Below, in pieces: positions 7,188 through 15,661 of a stretch of DNA of 40,725 nucleotides (its first letter is position 1; each line of letters begins with the position of its first letter). A program made the translations under genes and the position numbers. This DNA comes from Verrucomicrobiota bacterium (GTDB lineage: Bacteria; Verrucomicrobiota; Verrucomicrobiia; Limisphaerales; JACRJZ01). Location: the NCBI GenBank assembly GCA_016219875.1, contig JACRJZ010000088.1, forward strand, positions 1 through 40,725, given 5' to 3'. The notes beneath the pieces were generated by a model. The model was not told the origin of the DNA. It did no database searches and was given only the letters and a program-made list of their open reading frames with translations.

Positions 7188-9386
7188 ATGAAAATGCGCA
7201 TCATGCTCCTCGTTTCGGCGGCCCTGCTAGCCGGCACTTTTTTAAACACTTTCGCAAGTTCCGCCCCGAATGCGCCTGCGCCCCAGGGCTGCGTCGCATT
7301 GGCCGAGTATTTCCGCGCCGAAACCGCCAAGCTCGCCGACCGCTGCCTTACGGATGTCACTTCGCTCGAAGACTGGCAATCGCGCCACGGGCAGTATCGA
7401 CACGAGTTGTTTGAGATGATGGGCCTTTGGCCGCTGCCGCCACGGACGGATTTGAAGCCCGTGATCACCGGGCGACTGGATCATGATCAGTTCACGATGG
7501 AGAAACTGCATTTCCAGTCGCGGCCCGGCCTCTACGTTACGGCCAATCTCTACCTGCCGAAAGGGCTGACCCAGCGCGCGCCCGCGATCCTCTACGTGTG
7601 CGGCCACGGTCCCGTGATCACCAACGGCGTGAGCTACGGCAACAAAGTCAGCTACCAGCACCACGGCGCGTGGTTCGCCCGGAACGGCTACGTGTGCCTG
7701 ATCATCGATACATTGCAGTTGGGCGAAATCCTTGGTCTGCATCACGGCACGTACCGCGAAGGCCTGTGGTGGTGGAACTCCCGCGGCTACACCCCGGCCG
7801 GTATCGAGGCCTGGAACAGCATCCGCGCGCTCGACTACCTTTGCACGCGGCCCGAGGTGGACACCAACCGCTTCGGCATCACAGGGCGTTCCGGCGGCGG
7901 AGCCTACAGTTGGTTCACGGCGGCGCTTGATGACCGCGTGCAGGCCGTCGCACCCGTGGCCGGCATCACTGACCTGCAGAACCACGTCGTGGACGGCGCG
8001 GTCGAGGGCCATTGCGACTGCATGTTCTTCGTGAACACGTACCGCTGGGACTACCCGCTCCTGGCCGCCCTGACCGCGCCGCGGCCGTTGCTGCTGGTGA
8101 ACACGGACTCCGACAGCATCTTTCCGCTGAGCGGCGTGCTGCGGACTCACGCCAAGCTGCGCCAGCTTTACGCCCTCCACCGCGCCACGAACGCGTTTGG
8201 CTTGGTCATCGGCCCTGGCCCGCACAAGGACACGCAAGACTTGCAGGTGCCCGTCCTCCGCTGGTTCAACAAACACCTCAAGGGGCAGGATTCCCTTATC
8301 GAGACGGCGGCGGTGAGGTTCTTCACGCCGCAGCAACTCAAGGTGCTGGACTCCATCCCTCCTGATGCCATCAACACGAATGTCCACGACACGTTTGTAC
8401 CGACGGCCAAAGTGCCGCCAGCGCCAGCCTCCATCGAAGTCTGGCATCAGCAGTGCGAGGCGTGGCTGGGCGCGCTGCAGACGAAATCTTTCGCCGGTTG
8501 GCCGCAGGAAGCCGGGAAAGTGGAGGCGGTGAAAAAATTTTCCGCCGAGCGCGACGGCGTGAGATTCGAGGCGTTCGATTTCAACAGCCAATCCAACGTC
8601 CGTCTTCGGCTCTACGCGGTCCAGCGCTCGGGCGGAAGAGAGTCGGAACGCGCCGTGCTGACCGTGGTGGGAGAGGCTCCCGTTCTGTCCCGGACCAGCA
8701 GTGCTGCGGAGGCTTTCGGGCGTGCCGAGAGCGATTTGGGTCGCAAGCGGATCAACGAGAACAGACTGAAAGCCTGTCCCACGTTCCCTGACTGGCTGGC
8801 GATGATGCGAAGTGGCTTTGAGGAGGAATTGAGCGAGGAACTTGGTGCCATGAGGCCCGCCCCGCCAGCCGACCGTGAAGCTTTCGCCATGCTGCAACAG
8901 GAACTCAGCACAAATGCCGCCGTGTTGTTCTTCCTGCCGCCGCGCGGCGCAGGTCTGACCGCCTGGGAGGGCGACGCACGGAAGCAAGTCCACCTCCGCC
9001 GCCGCTTCATGCTGCTTGGGCAAACTCTCGACGGGATGCGGGTGTGGGACATCCGCCGTGCCGTTCAGGCCGCGCGCACCGCGAGGGACTTCCCGCGTGC
9101 GCCTCTTTGGCTGCGGGCCGACGGCGAACTTGCGGTGGATGCCCTCTACGCCTCGCTCTTTGAGCCGGACCTAGCCGGCCTCGAACTCTGGCGGTTACCA
9201 GCGTCGCATCAGACCGGCCCGGACTTCCTGAACGTGTTGCGGTTCCTCGACGTGCCCCAAGCTGTCGCGATGGCCACGGAACGATGCCCGCTGCGCCTGC
9301 ACCAGACCGAGGCCCAAGCATTCACTTACGCGCAAGCCGTGGCCACCGCGCTGAGCTGGGACACGAAACGCTTGTCGGCTGAGTGA
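7188..9386 (+). CDS. Exported alpha/beta hydrolase (acetyl xylan esterase-like)
   Basis: The start is set at 7188 because the residues from there (MKMRIMLLVSAALLAGTFL) form a signal peptide; a start at 7137 would add 17 residues before it. The 732-residue product has an alpha/beta-hydrolase core. The nucleophile elbow is GRSGGG (Ser at about 235), an acid candidate lies in NTDSDSIFP (about 307-309), and the histidine lies in GPGPHKD (about 346). Residues ~380-732 form a second region I cannot assign. Verrucomicrobial proteins of this type are often carbohydrate esterases or peptidase-like hydrolases. Substrate is unknown. The gene stands alone between the divergent Rrf2 gene and a convergent pseudopilin gene. 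Confidence 0.85.
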   Translation: MKMRIMLLVSAALLAGTFLNTFASSAPNAPAPQGCVALAEYFRAETAKLADRCLTDVTSLEDWQSRHGQYRHELFEMMGLWPLPPRTDLKPVITGRLDHDQFTMEKLHFQSRPGLYVTANLYLPKGLTQRAPAILYVCGHGPVITNGVSYGNKVSYQHHGAWFARNGYVCLIIDTLQLGEILGLHHGTYREGLWWWNSRGYTPAGIEAWNSIRALDYLCTRPEVDTNRFGITGRSGGGAYSWFTAALDDRVQAVAPVAGITDLQNHVVDGAVEGHCDCMFFVNTYRWDYPLLAALTAPRPLLLVNTDSDSIFPLSGVLRTHAKLRQLYALHRATNAFGLVIGPGPHKDTQDLQVPVLRWFNKHLKGQDSLIETAAVRFFTPQQLKVLDSIPPDAINTNVHDTFVPTAKVPPAPASIEVWHQQCEAWLGALQTKSFAGWPQEAGKVEAVKKFSAERDGVRFEAFDFNSQSNVRLRLYAVQRSGGRESERAVLTVVGEAPVLSRTSSAAEAFGRAESDLGRKRINENRLKACPTFPDWLAMMRSGFEEELSEELGAMRPAPPADREAFAMLQQELSTNAAVLFFLPPRGAGLTAWEGDARKQVHLRRRFMLLGQTLDGMRVWDIRRAVQAARTARDFPRAPLWLRADGELAVDALYASLFEPDLAGLELWRLPASHQTGPDFLNVLRFLDVPQAVAMATERCPLRLHQTEAQAFTYAQAVATALSWDTKRLSAE

Positions 9387-9543
9387 GCAAGATCTGCCAA
9401 CGCTCCAGTTGGTGCCCAGTGAGTTTCGCGCCCTTGACAGCGGCACCACCGGGTCGTTCGGATCGGCAAGTGAGTAGCGTTTTCATGATTCAAAAGCGAC
9501 GCCTCTCGGTGGCGCGCCATCCTCCTTCCAGGAGATTGAACAA

Positions 9544-9594
9544 CGGTGGCGCTGTGCCGACGTCGCTACACCAAGGAGATCTTGAAAGAGGCTC
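9544..9594 (+). repeat. Dispersed repeat family B, copy 1
   Basis: The core GTGGCGCTGTGCCGACGTC followed by GCTAC, then GAGATCTTGAAAGAGGCTC, is matched with changes at 11920-11971. The tail TTGAAAGAGGCTC is shared with family A. It lies 3' of the hydrolase gene. Confidence 0.55.
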
Positions 9595-9636
9595 GTGAGG
9601 CTTTGACTTGAGGCTGAACCCGCTCCTCAAAACAAA

Positions 9637-9660
9637 AAGGGCACCCTCGCGGGTGCCCTT
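9637..9660 (-). terminator. Rho-independent terminator of the pseudopilin gene
   Basis: AAGGGCACCC and GGGTGCCCTT form a perfect 10-bp stem with a 4-base loop. On the minus strand the stem is followed by a T-rich run (TTTGTTTT). It lies 22 bases past the stop of the gene at 9682-10389. Confidence 0.85.
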
Positions 9661-9681
9661 GATGGTGCAGCCAAACCACTC

Positions 9682-10389
9682 TCAGTCCTCGTTAGGCTTC
9701 CAGATCACCAAGTTGTTCTGGACTGAAATGAGCGCAGCGCGCATCTGTGATTTCACAGAAGAGTCGGTTGCTTGCTGGGAACTGCCATCGCCGAGGGCTA
9801 GATTGCCTGCTCTCTGATGAATGGTCGCGTTCCAGTAGGCGTTGTTGTCGCCATTCGCATTGAAGTTGACGGTCAGATTGGCGTCCACCGAACTGGTTCC
9901 ACCCTCCAGGAGGTTCCGATCGCCGCTCAGGATTGTCTGGGGCTTGATCTCGTCAGCCTGTTCGCAAAGGAAGTAGCTGATGTTTCCACTTCCGGTACCA
10001 TTTGGAGCCCCAGTTTTTCCACCGAACTCGGTGAACACTCCCTTTTCGCCAAACCGGGTCGCCTTCGTCTTGCTGTCACTGTTGCAGACAAGGATTTTCG
10101 GCGTGTTGAACTCATTGGAGCAAACCCGCCAGTGCTCCGTGAAGGACAAACTCCTGGTGCCATCCTCATTTTGGGAGACGTTCCACGGGAAACGGTCGCC
10201 ATGGTCGCCAGAGTAGAGGCGGAAGCCCAAGCCGACTTGTTTGAGATTGCTGACGCAGTTGATGCGGGCCGCCTTGGCCTTGGCTTTGGCCAGAGCGGGG
10301 AGGAGCAGACCCGCCAGAATGGCGATGATCGCGATGACGACGAGTAGTTCGATCAGGGTGAAGCCCTGGTTCTTTTGTTTTCTTAGCAT
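9682..10389 (-). CDS. Type II pseudopilin-like protein with H-X9-DG motif
   Basis: The start is the ATG at 10389, giving 235 residues that begin MLRKQKNQ-GFTLIELLVV. This is a classic prepilin peptidase site followed by a ~20-residue hydrophobic helix. A lysine/alanine-rich stretch follows (LAKAKAKAARINC). Near the C-terminus, HQRAGNLALGDGS matches the H-X9-DG motif of the large planctomycete and verrucomicrobial pseudopilin family. Such proteins are exported and cleaved by a type II/IV system, but their individual roles are mostly unknown. It is a single-gene unit with a strong terminator at 9637-9660. Confidence 0.93.
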   Translation of the reverse strand: MLRKQKNQGFTLIELLVVIAIIAILAGLLLPALAKAKAKAARINCVSNLKQVGLGFRLYSGDHGDRFPWNVSQNEDGTRSLSFTEHWRVCSNEFNTPKILVCNSDSKTKATRFGEKGVFTEFGGKTGAPNGTGSGNISYFLCEQADEIKPQTILSGDRNLLEGGTSSVDANLTVNFNANGDNNAYWNATIHQRAGNLALGDGSSQQATDSSVKSQMRAALISVQNNLVIWKPNED

Positions 10390-10555
10390 ATTCACTATTG
10401 CGGTTGTTTGTTTAAGCCGAGGCGCCGGCACGCTCTGAAGTCACCCGACTTCGGTGTTTGGGCACTTTGTACTTGGTCACGAATTAGCAAAGGCGGTGCC
10501 AGCGGCAGGCCACGTTGAAAAACGGGGGTTTACGACGAGCAGAATGGCGGCGAAG

Positions 10556-10594
10556 GCGTGAATTTCACGCATCGCGCGTGAAATTCACGCATCG
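10556..10594. promoter_or_regulatory. Two tandem 15-nt palindromes
   Basis: GCGTGAATTTCACGC (10556-10570) and GCGTGAAATTCACGC (10576-10590) are exact reverse complements of each other and each is nearly self-complementary. They start 20 bp apart, close to two helical turns, and each is followed by ATCG. They lie between the divergent pseudopilin and GH5 genes. This looks like a tandem operator. Confidence 0.5.
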
Positions 10595-10691
10595 AGGGTG
10601 AAGAGGATGGAACCAGGCCCTGAATCCGACGTGGCTTCCAGCCCGGCGGAGAGGGCCGTGGACTTGCCAAGACGGTGACAAAATCCGCGGC

Positions 10692-10709
10692 TCCAGCCGG
10701 GCGGCTGGA
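10692..10709. repeat. 18-nt hairpin of the covarying-stem family
   Basis: TCCAGCCG-GG-CGGCTGGA forms an 8-bp stem and is followed by AGTGCGCCCGCTAC. That flank resembles the sequence beside the hairpins at 19108-19228 and 22983-23025. It lies in the leader of the GH5 gene. Confidence 0.5.
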
Positions 10710-10820
10710 AGTGCGCCCGCTACGGCAGGCAGGATGTCTTCCGCTCCGCCAACCAGATACGGTTTTCGCCGCGCTGCGTATTTGATGGTTTCCAGTTCGG
10801 AGGTCGGCTCTAATCGCGCC

Positions 10821-11867
10821 ATGAAAACGATGCTGAAGTTCCTCGCTGCCGGGCTGCTGGCCCTTCCTCTCATTGCCGGCGCTGCCGATGCCCAGAAGAT
10901 CGGCAACGTCGATACCTCGCGATGGCGCGGGTTCAACTTGCTGGAGAAGTTCACGCTGCGCGGCAATGCGCCGTTCAAGGAGGACGACTTCAAGTGGATC
11001 GCGGAGCTGGGGTTCAACTTCGTGCGCCTGCCGATGGACTACCGCTGCTACACAGAGGCGGGCGACTGGCTGAAGTTCAAGGAGCCGGTCCTGAAGGAAA
11101 TCGACCAAGCCATTGAGTTCGGCGAGAAACATGGCATCCACGTGTGCTTGAACCTGCATCGCGCGCCGGGTTTCTGCATCAACCCGCCGGCCGAAGCCAC
11201 CGACTTGTGGAAGGACGACGCGGCGCTGGAAGCCTTCGTGGCGCATTGGGTGATGTTTGCCAAACGCTACCGGCACGTCCCGCCGGAACGGCTGAGCTTC
11301 AATCTCCTCAACGAGCCGACCCGCAACACGCGGGAGAGCTACCTGAAGGTCAACAGCCGGACCATCGAAGCCATCCAGTGGGCCGACCCGCGCCGGCTGA
11401 TCGTGGTGGATGGCAATAACGTGGGCAGCGACGCGATCAGTGAATTTCTGAAGTACTCCAACGTCATTCAGGCTACGCGCGGTTATCATCCGGGCACGGT
11501 TTCGCACTACAAAGCGAACTGGGTGGGCGGCTCGGACAAGTGGCCGGAGCCAACGTGGTCGCCCGCGAAAAACCAGACGCTCGTGAACTACCTCAAACCG
11601 TGGGTTGATCTTTCGGCCAAAGGCGGGACGGTCTTCGTGGGCGAATGGGGCTGCTTCAACAAGACGCCGCATCCAGTGGCGCTGGCGTGGATGAAAGCGT
11701 GGCTGGAGCAGTGGAAGCAAGCCCGCTTCGGGTGGGCACTGTGGAACTTCCGCGGCAGCTTCGGCATCCTCGACAGCGGGCGCGCGGATGTTCAGTACGA
11801 GGACTGGCACGGGCACAAGCTCGACCGCGAGATGCTGAAGCTCTTGCAGGAATACCAGCGGGACTGA
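10821..11867 (+). CDS. Glycoside hydrolase family 5 enzyme, exported
   Basis: The start at 10821 gives 348 residues opening with a signal peptide (MKTMLKFLAAGLLALPLIAG). The fold follows GH5: WRGFNLLEKF near residue 35, FNFVRLPMDY near 65, CLNLHRAPG with His113, and NLLNEP with the acid/base Glu165. GYHPG lies near 221, and the nucleophile is Glu275 in VFVGEWG. Length matches a single catalytic domain with no carbohydrate-binding module. It probably cleaves beta-1,4 or related beta-glycan bonds outside the cell. A longer frame from 10734 adds 29 residues that do not look like coding sequence. Specificity (cellulose, mannan or other) cannot be read here. Confidence 0.93.
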   Translation: MKTMLKFLAAGLLALPLIAGAADAQKIGNVDTSRWRGFNLLEKFTLRGNAPFKEDDFKWIAELGFNFVRLPMDYRCYTEAGDWLKFKEPVLKEIDQAIEFGEKHGIHVCLNLHRAPGFCINPPAEATDLWKDDAALEAFVAHWVMFAKRYRHVPPERLSFNLLNEPTRNTRESYLKVNSRTIEAIQWADPRRLIVVDGNNVGSDAISEFLKYSNVIQATRGYHPGTVSHYKANWVGGSDKWPEPTWSPAKNQTLVNYLKPWVDLSAKGGTVFVGEWGCFNKTPHPVALAWMKAWLEQWKQARFGWALWNFRGSFGILDSGRADVQYEDWHGHKLDREMLKLLQEYQRD

Positions 11868-11919
11868 ACAGTGATTCCGAAACCTCGTAGCCGCCATCTT
11901 TGAATCTGAATGGAACCAT

Positions 11920-11971
11920 GACGGCGCTCTGCCGAGACGCCGCTACGCCCGCGAGATCTTGAATCCGGCTC
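11920..11971 (+). repeat. Dispersed repeat family B, copy 2
   Basis: ACGGCGCTCTGCCGAGACGC followed by CGCTAC, then GAGATCTTGAATCCGGCTC, is a diverged match to 9544-9594. It fills most of the 113-bp gap between the convergent GH5 and CsgG-like genes. Confidence 0.55.
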
Positions 11972-11980
11972 CTGCCGAGC

Positions 11981-12991
11981 CTACTTCACCTTGACCGTCC
12001 AGCCGGACTTCACTTCGCCCGATCCGGAGTAGGTGGCCTTGCTCCGCTCGTCCTGGACGGAGTCGAGGGTGACTTCGCCGAAGAGCTTCTCTTCGGAGAA
12101 CACAACCTGCCCCTTGTCGTCTTTGGTATCGAAGGTTTCGTAGAGCTTAAGCTTGTCGCCGGCCTTGAAGCCTTGCTTGCTGCCGAGCGAGACGATGACG
12201 GTGGTCTTGTTCACCACGGCGAGCACTTTGCCGGGCGTCTCCCGCAGCGCGTTCTGCGCGGCTTGGGCCACGGCTTGTTGCTGCGACTGGACCTGCGCCT
12301 TGCTCTTCATGCGGCCCGATTCGGGAGGATTGAAGGCCACCAACTCTTCCACAATGTTGGTGACGGCCTTGCCGGTGGCCTTGCCCAAGGCGCTGTTCAT
12401 GAAATCCTTGTTCTCGAAGCCGATGTTGCCGCCATGCCCCTGCACGGCCACGCCGATATCGAATCCGGTGCCCTTGTGGGAGGCGGTGGCTGAGCCGGTC
12501 TTGATGACCTTGCGGGTGTAAACGTCCACTAAACGCCAGTCGATGCGCACATCCGACGTGGTGACCTTGAGGCCCAAGTTGCCGCCGCTCAGCGGCACAA
12601 ATCCACCGAGGCCGATGCCCTTTTGATTGGAGCCAAAGCGCGAGACCTTGCCTTTGAACATGAAATCCGCGCCCGCCCAGCCGCCTTTTTCCACGCGTTC
12701 CTGTTCGTTCACGTAGCCGGCTTGGCCGAGGTCGATTTCCTTCGCCAAGTCCTTGAGGCTGGTGGATTCGAGAAGTTGGTATTTGCCCACGCGGTTCAAC
12801 TCCGTGATTAACATCTCGGCCAGCCCCTCGCCCAGCGCCGGCTGCCAGGCCATGATGGCGCTCGTGTCCCCATCCAACGGAGCGACGAAGAGCGTGGGCT
12901 GAGTGGAAGCGGATGGCGAACTGGCTGGCGCTTGGGCAAGCGCCGTCAGGCTCAACGTCAGGACAAGAACGAGCAACGAGATTGTCTTCAT
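11981..12991 (-). CDS. CsgG-like secretion/assembly protein
   Basis: The start at 12991 gives 336 residues with a cleavable signal (MKTISLLVLVLTLSLTALAQ). Residues ~30-220 follow the CsgG/HfaB pattern: LGEGLAEMLITELNRVGKYQLLES, then ADFMFKGKVS, then DVRIDWRLVDVYTRKVI. The last ~90 residues (VLAVVNKTTVIVSLGSKQG..GDKLKLYE) resemble the FlgT C-terminal beta domain. The signal peptide has no lipobox cysteine, so unlike E. coli CsgG it is probably not a lipoprotein. No curli-type subunit genes are nearby. It may act in outer-membrane assembly or sense envelope state, but the role is not shown by context. Confidence 0.8.
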   Translation of the reverse strand: MKTISLLVLVLTLSLTALAQAPASSPSASTQPTLFVAPLDGDTSAIMAWQPALGEGLAEMLITELNRVGKYQLLESTSLKDLAKEIDLGQAGYVNEQERVEKGGWAGADFMFKGKVSRFGSNQKGIGLGGFVPLSGGNLGLKVTTSDVRIDWRLVDVYTRKVIKTGSATASHKGTGFDIGVAVQGHGGNIGFENKDFMNSALGKATGKAVTNIVEELVAFNPPESGRMKSKAQVQSQQQAVAQAAQNALRETPGKVLAVVNKTTVIVSLGSKQGFKAGDKLKLYETFDTKDDKGQVVFSEEKLFGEVTLDSVQDERSKATYSGSGEVKSGWTVKVK

Positions 12992-13057
12992 GGGTGGGGA
13001 GGATGCCGAAGCCGTCACTTTTTGCCAGAGCAAAATCGGGAAGACGGAGGCGCGCTC

Positions 13058-13174
13058 AGGGCTGATTCAAAAAGGAGCACGGGCAGCCTGCCCGCGTGTT
13101 TTTCGTTCCCATTTTCGACGGAACGCGCGGGCAGGCTGCCCGCGCTCCTCCGCATGTTTCTTGAATCCGCGCCT
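13058..13174. mobile_element. MITE-like element, copy 2, inverted
   Basis: This is a close reverse-complement match to 2050-2167. It starts AGGGCTGATTCAA and contains the same two GC-rich palindromes around CATTTTCGACGGAACGC. The right end has diverged (TTGAATCCGCGCC), so its terminal repeats are no longer perfect. It lies between the divergent CsgG-like and PQQ-propeller genes. Confidence 0.75.
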
Positions 13175-13252
13175 GGAGGCGCGCCAAACGCGGCATTTTC
13201 GGCTCGACGCTCGGGGCAAGGTTCCGGCTGAATGCCTCCAGTTTGAATGACT

Positions 13253-14497
13253 ATGAAGACCACATTCCTCGCTCGGTTCTGTTTGACCCTCACTCCTGTT
13301 GCGCTGCTGGCCGCCGCATCCTTGGCGGGCGCAGCAGTCCAGTTCGACTGGCCCTGCTTTCATGGGCCGGACCACAACAACATCTCGAAGGAGAAAAACT
13401 GGCTCGGTGCCTGGCCTGCCGAGGGACCGAAGCAGTTGTGGAAAGCGAACGTGGGCGGCGGGTTCTCGTCGGTGTCCGTTGCGGCGGGCCGGCTCTACAC
13501 GATGGGCGTGGTGGCGAAGCGGGAGACGGTCTGGTGTCTCGACGCCACGACTGGCAAGGAACTCTGGAAACACTCCTACCCGTATGTCTTCAAGCCGCAA
13601 TACTACGAGGGCGGCTCCAGCGTCACGCCCACGGTGGACGGAAACACGGTCTATTCGCTGGGCCAGTCGGGCGAGTTCTTCCGCTTTGACGCCGTCTCCG
13701 GCGAAGTCTTGTGGTCGCAAAACATCGCGAAGGAACTCGGTGCGGAAGTGCCGACGTGGGGCTTCGCCAGCTCGCCCGTGGTCGAGGGCGAGCTGCTCAT
13801 CGTGAATGTGGGCACGCACGGCGCGGCGGTGAACAAGGCCACCGGCAAGCCCGTCTGGACCACGGGCAAGGCCGCGGCGGGCTACTCGTCCGCGGTGCCG
13901 TTTGACGCCGGCGGGCAGCGGGCCGTGGCGTTTCTGGCGGCGCGCGAGGTCGTGGCCGTGGAGGCGAAGACCGGCCAACTCCTCTGGCAGCATCCGTGGA
14001 AAACGGAATGGGACGTGAACGCCGCTGACCCGGTGCTCGACGGCGGCAAGGTGTTCATCTCGTCGTCTTACGGCAGCGGATGCGCGCTGGTGCAGTTCAG
14101 CGTGAAGCCGCCGCGCGAGTTGTGGCGGAACAAAGACATGCAGACCCACTTCAACAGCGCTGTGCTGGTAGGCGGTCACCTTTACGGCGTCGATGGCGAA
14201 GCGGGCAAACCGGCCTTCTTCAAGTGCCTCGACTGGCAGACCGGCGCGGTGAAGTGGTCGGAGAAAGGCTTCGGCCTGGGCGCGGTCACGGCCGCGGACG
14301 GCAAGCTGATTCTCCTGAGTGAAAAGGGCGAGTTGGTGATCGCCGAAGCCTCGCCCGCCGCGTTCAAGCCGCTCGCCCGCGCGCAAGTGCTCGGCGGCAA
14401 ATGCTGGACCGCGCCGGTCCTCTCGAACGGCCGCGTCTATTGCCGGAACTCGACCGGGGATCTGGTGTGCGTGGACGTGAAGGGCGCTGGCAACTGA
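13253..14497 (+). CDS. PQQ-like beta-propeller protein, exported
   Basis: The ATG at 13253 is preferred; one six bases upstream (13247) is also in frame. The 414-residue product has a signal peptide, then repeated propeller blades with TVWCLDATTGKELWK, VYSLGQSGEFFRFD, VNKATGKPVW and VVAVEAKTGQLLWQ. These are typical of PQQ-binding-like repeats. The opening FDWPCFHGPDHNN is the common start of planctomycete and verrucomicrobial exported propellers. No dehydrogenase catalytic motif is seen, so it is more likely a binding or scaffold propeller than a quinoprotein enzyme. It is transcribed toward the cytochrome assembly operon, with an ~80-base gap. Confidence 0.9.
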   Translation: MKTTFLARFCLTLTPVALLAAASLAGAAVQFDWPCFHGPDHNNISKEKNWLGAWPAEGPKQLWKANVGGGFSSVSVAAGRLYTMGVVAKRETVWCLDATTGKELWKHSYPYVFKPQYYEGGSSVTPTVDGNTVYSLGQSGEFFRFDAVSGEVLWSQNIAKELGAEVPTWGFASSPVVEGELLIVNVGTHGAAVNKATGKPVWTTGKAAAGYSSAVPFDAGGQRAVAFLAAREVVAVEAKTGQLLWQHPWKTEWDVNAADPVLDGGKVFISSSYGSGCALVQFSVKPPRELWRNKDMQTHFNSAVLVGGHLYGVDGEAGKPAFFKCLDWQTGAVKWSEKGFGLGAVTAADGKLILLSEKGELVIAEASPAAFKPLARAQVLGGKCWTAPVLSNGRVYCRNSTGDLVCVDVKGAGN

Positions 14498-14575
14498 CCC
14501 ATTCCACCACTCTTCTGCTCCCACCCGCCCCAGCCGTGCTTGCGGTTTGCTGCTTCTGCGGTTAAATACCCCTGA

Positions 14576-15661
14576 ATGTGTTTGACCTTTCCGAAGCATC
14601 GGATGTCCGGCGGTTGGTTCCTCTGGGCGATGCCGGCCCTGTTCCTCGTGGCGTGCAACCGCGACCAAATCACTACGTACCGCGCGCCCAAGGACCCGGA
14701 AGCGACGCCGCCTATGACGGCCCAAGCTGAAGAGCCGGGCCGGCCCCAGGCGTCTTGGACCACTCCTGCTGGTTGGGAACAGGTCGCGCCGGGCGAGATG
14801 CGTGTGGCGTCCTTCCGCATCAAAGGCCCCGGCGACAAGCTGGCCGACGTGAGCGTGATTCCGCTGCCGGGCCTCGCGGGAGGTGATCTGGAAAACGTCA
14901 ACCGCTGGCGCGGGCAGGTCGGCCTTTCGCCGGTGAAGGAGGAGGAGTTGGCCAAGCTGGCGGAGAAAGTCCCCGTCATGGGCGAAACCGCCTCGCTCTA
15001 CGACCAAACCGGACAGAACCCGAGCGAGAACGAGCGGACCCGCCTCCTCGCCGCGATCTTGCGCAAGGACGGCGTGGCGTGGTTTTTCAAAATGACCGGC
15101 TCGGAAGCTTTGGTGGCGACGCACCGGCCCGCCTTCCTCGACTTCCTTAAATCGTTCAAGCTCCAGGCCGCCGACCCGCACGCGGGCCTTCCGCCCTCGC
15201 ATCCACCCATTGGCGGCGCGACGGCGCCGGCGGCGTCGGCAGGCGAGGCCGGCGAAAAACCCGCCTGGACCGTCCCAAACGGCTGGCAGGAAACCGCGCC
15301 GGGCCAGATGCAGACGGCGAAGTTCCTCGTGACCGGTGACGGCGGCGCGAAGGCGGAAGTCTCCGTGGCCGTCATCCCCGGCGACGGCGGCGGGCCGTTG
15401 CCCAACGCGAACCGCTGGCGCCGTCAGATCGGACTCGGCCCCATCGAAGCCGCCGACTTGCCGAAACAGACGACCACCCTCACCACGGCCGGCGGCCCGG
15501 CTATGGTGCTTGATGTGACTTCGGAGGACAAAGCCAAGCGCCTCATCGCGGCCAGCGTGCCGCGCGGCAGCCAGACTTGGTTCTACAAACTGATGGGCGA
15601 TGAGGCGGCCGTCGCGAAACAGAAAGCGGCGTTCGTCCAATTCGTCGCGTCCGCCAAATGA
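14576..15661 (+). CDS. Lipoprotein with two tandem copies of one domain
   Basis: The 361-residue protein begins MCLTFPKHR and a hydrophobic stretch, then a lipobox FLVAC. A start at 14603 is possible but would lose the positive charges of the signal. Residues ~60-172 and ~228-350 are copies of the same domain. Both have W..P.GW....PG.M..A.F, then VSV and P, then N.NRWR.Q.GL.P, and end in WF.K..G.EA.V...R.AF..F. The stop overlaps the ResB start by ATGA, so the genes are probably translated together. Each domain alone resembles lipoproteins seen beside verrucomicrobial cytochrome assembly genes. A role in heme or apocytochrome handling is inferred only from context. Confidence 0.78.
   Translation: MCLTFPKHRMSGGWFLWAMPALFLVACNRDQITTYRAPKDPEATPPMTAQAEEPGRPQASWTTPAGWEQVAPGEMRVASFRIKGPGDKLADVSVIPLPGLAGGDLENVNRWRGQVGLSPVKEEELAKLAEKVPVMGETASLYDQTGQNPSENERTRLLAAILRKDGVAWFFKMTGSEALVATHRPAFLDFLKSFKLQAADPHAGLPPSHPPIGGATAPAASAGEAGEKPAWTVPNGWQETAPGQMQTAKFLVTGDGGAKAEVSVAVIPGDGGGPLPNANRWRRQIGLGPIEAADLPKQTTTLTTAGGPAMVLDVTSEDKAKRLIAASVPRGSQTWFYKLMGDEAAVAKQKAAFVQFVASAK

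Noticed and set aside
13067..15640. Antisense open frame of 857 codons on the minus strand
   Set aside because: It overlaps the PQQ propeller and the duplicated-domain lipoprotein genes, both well supported on the plus strand, and shows no domain.
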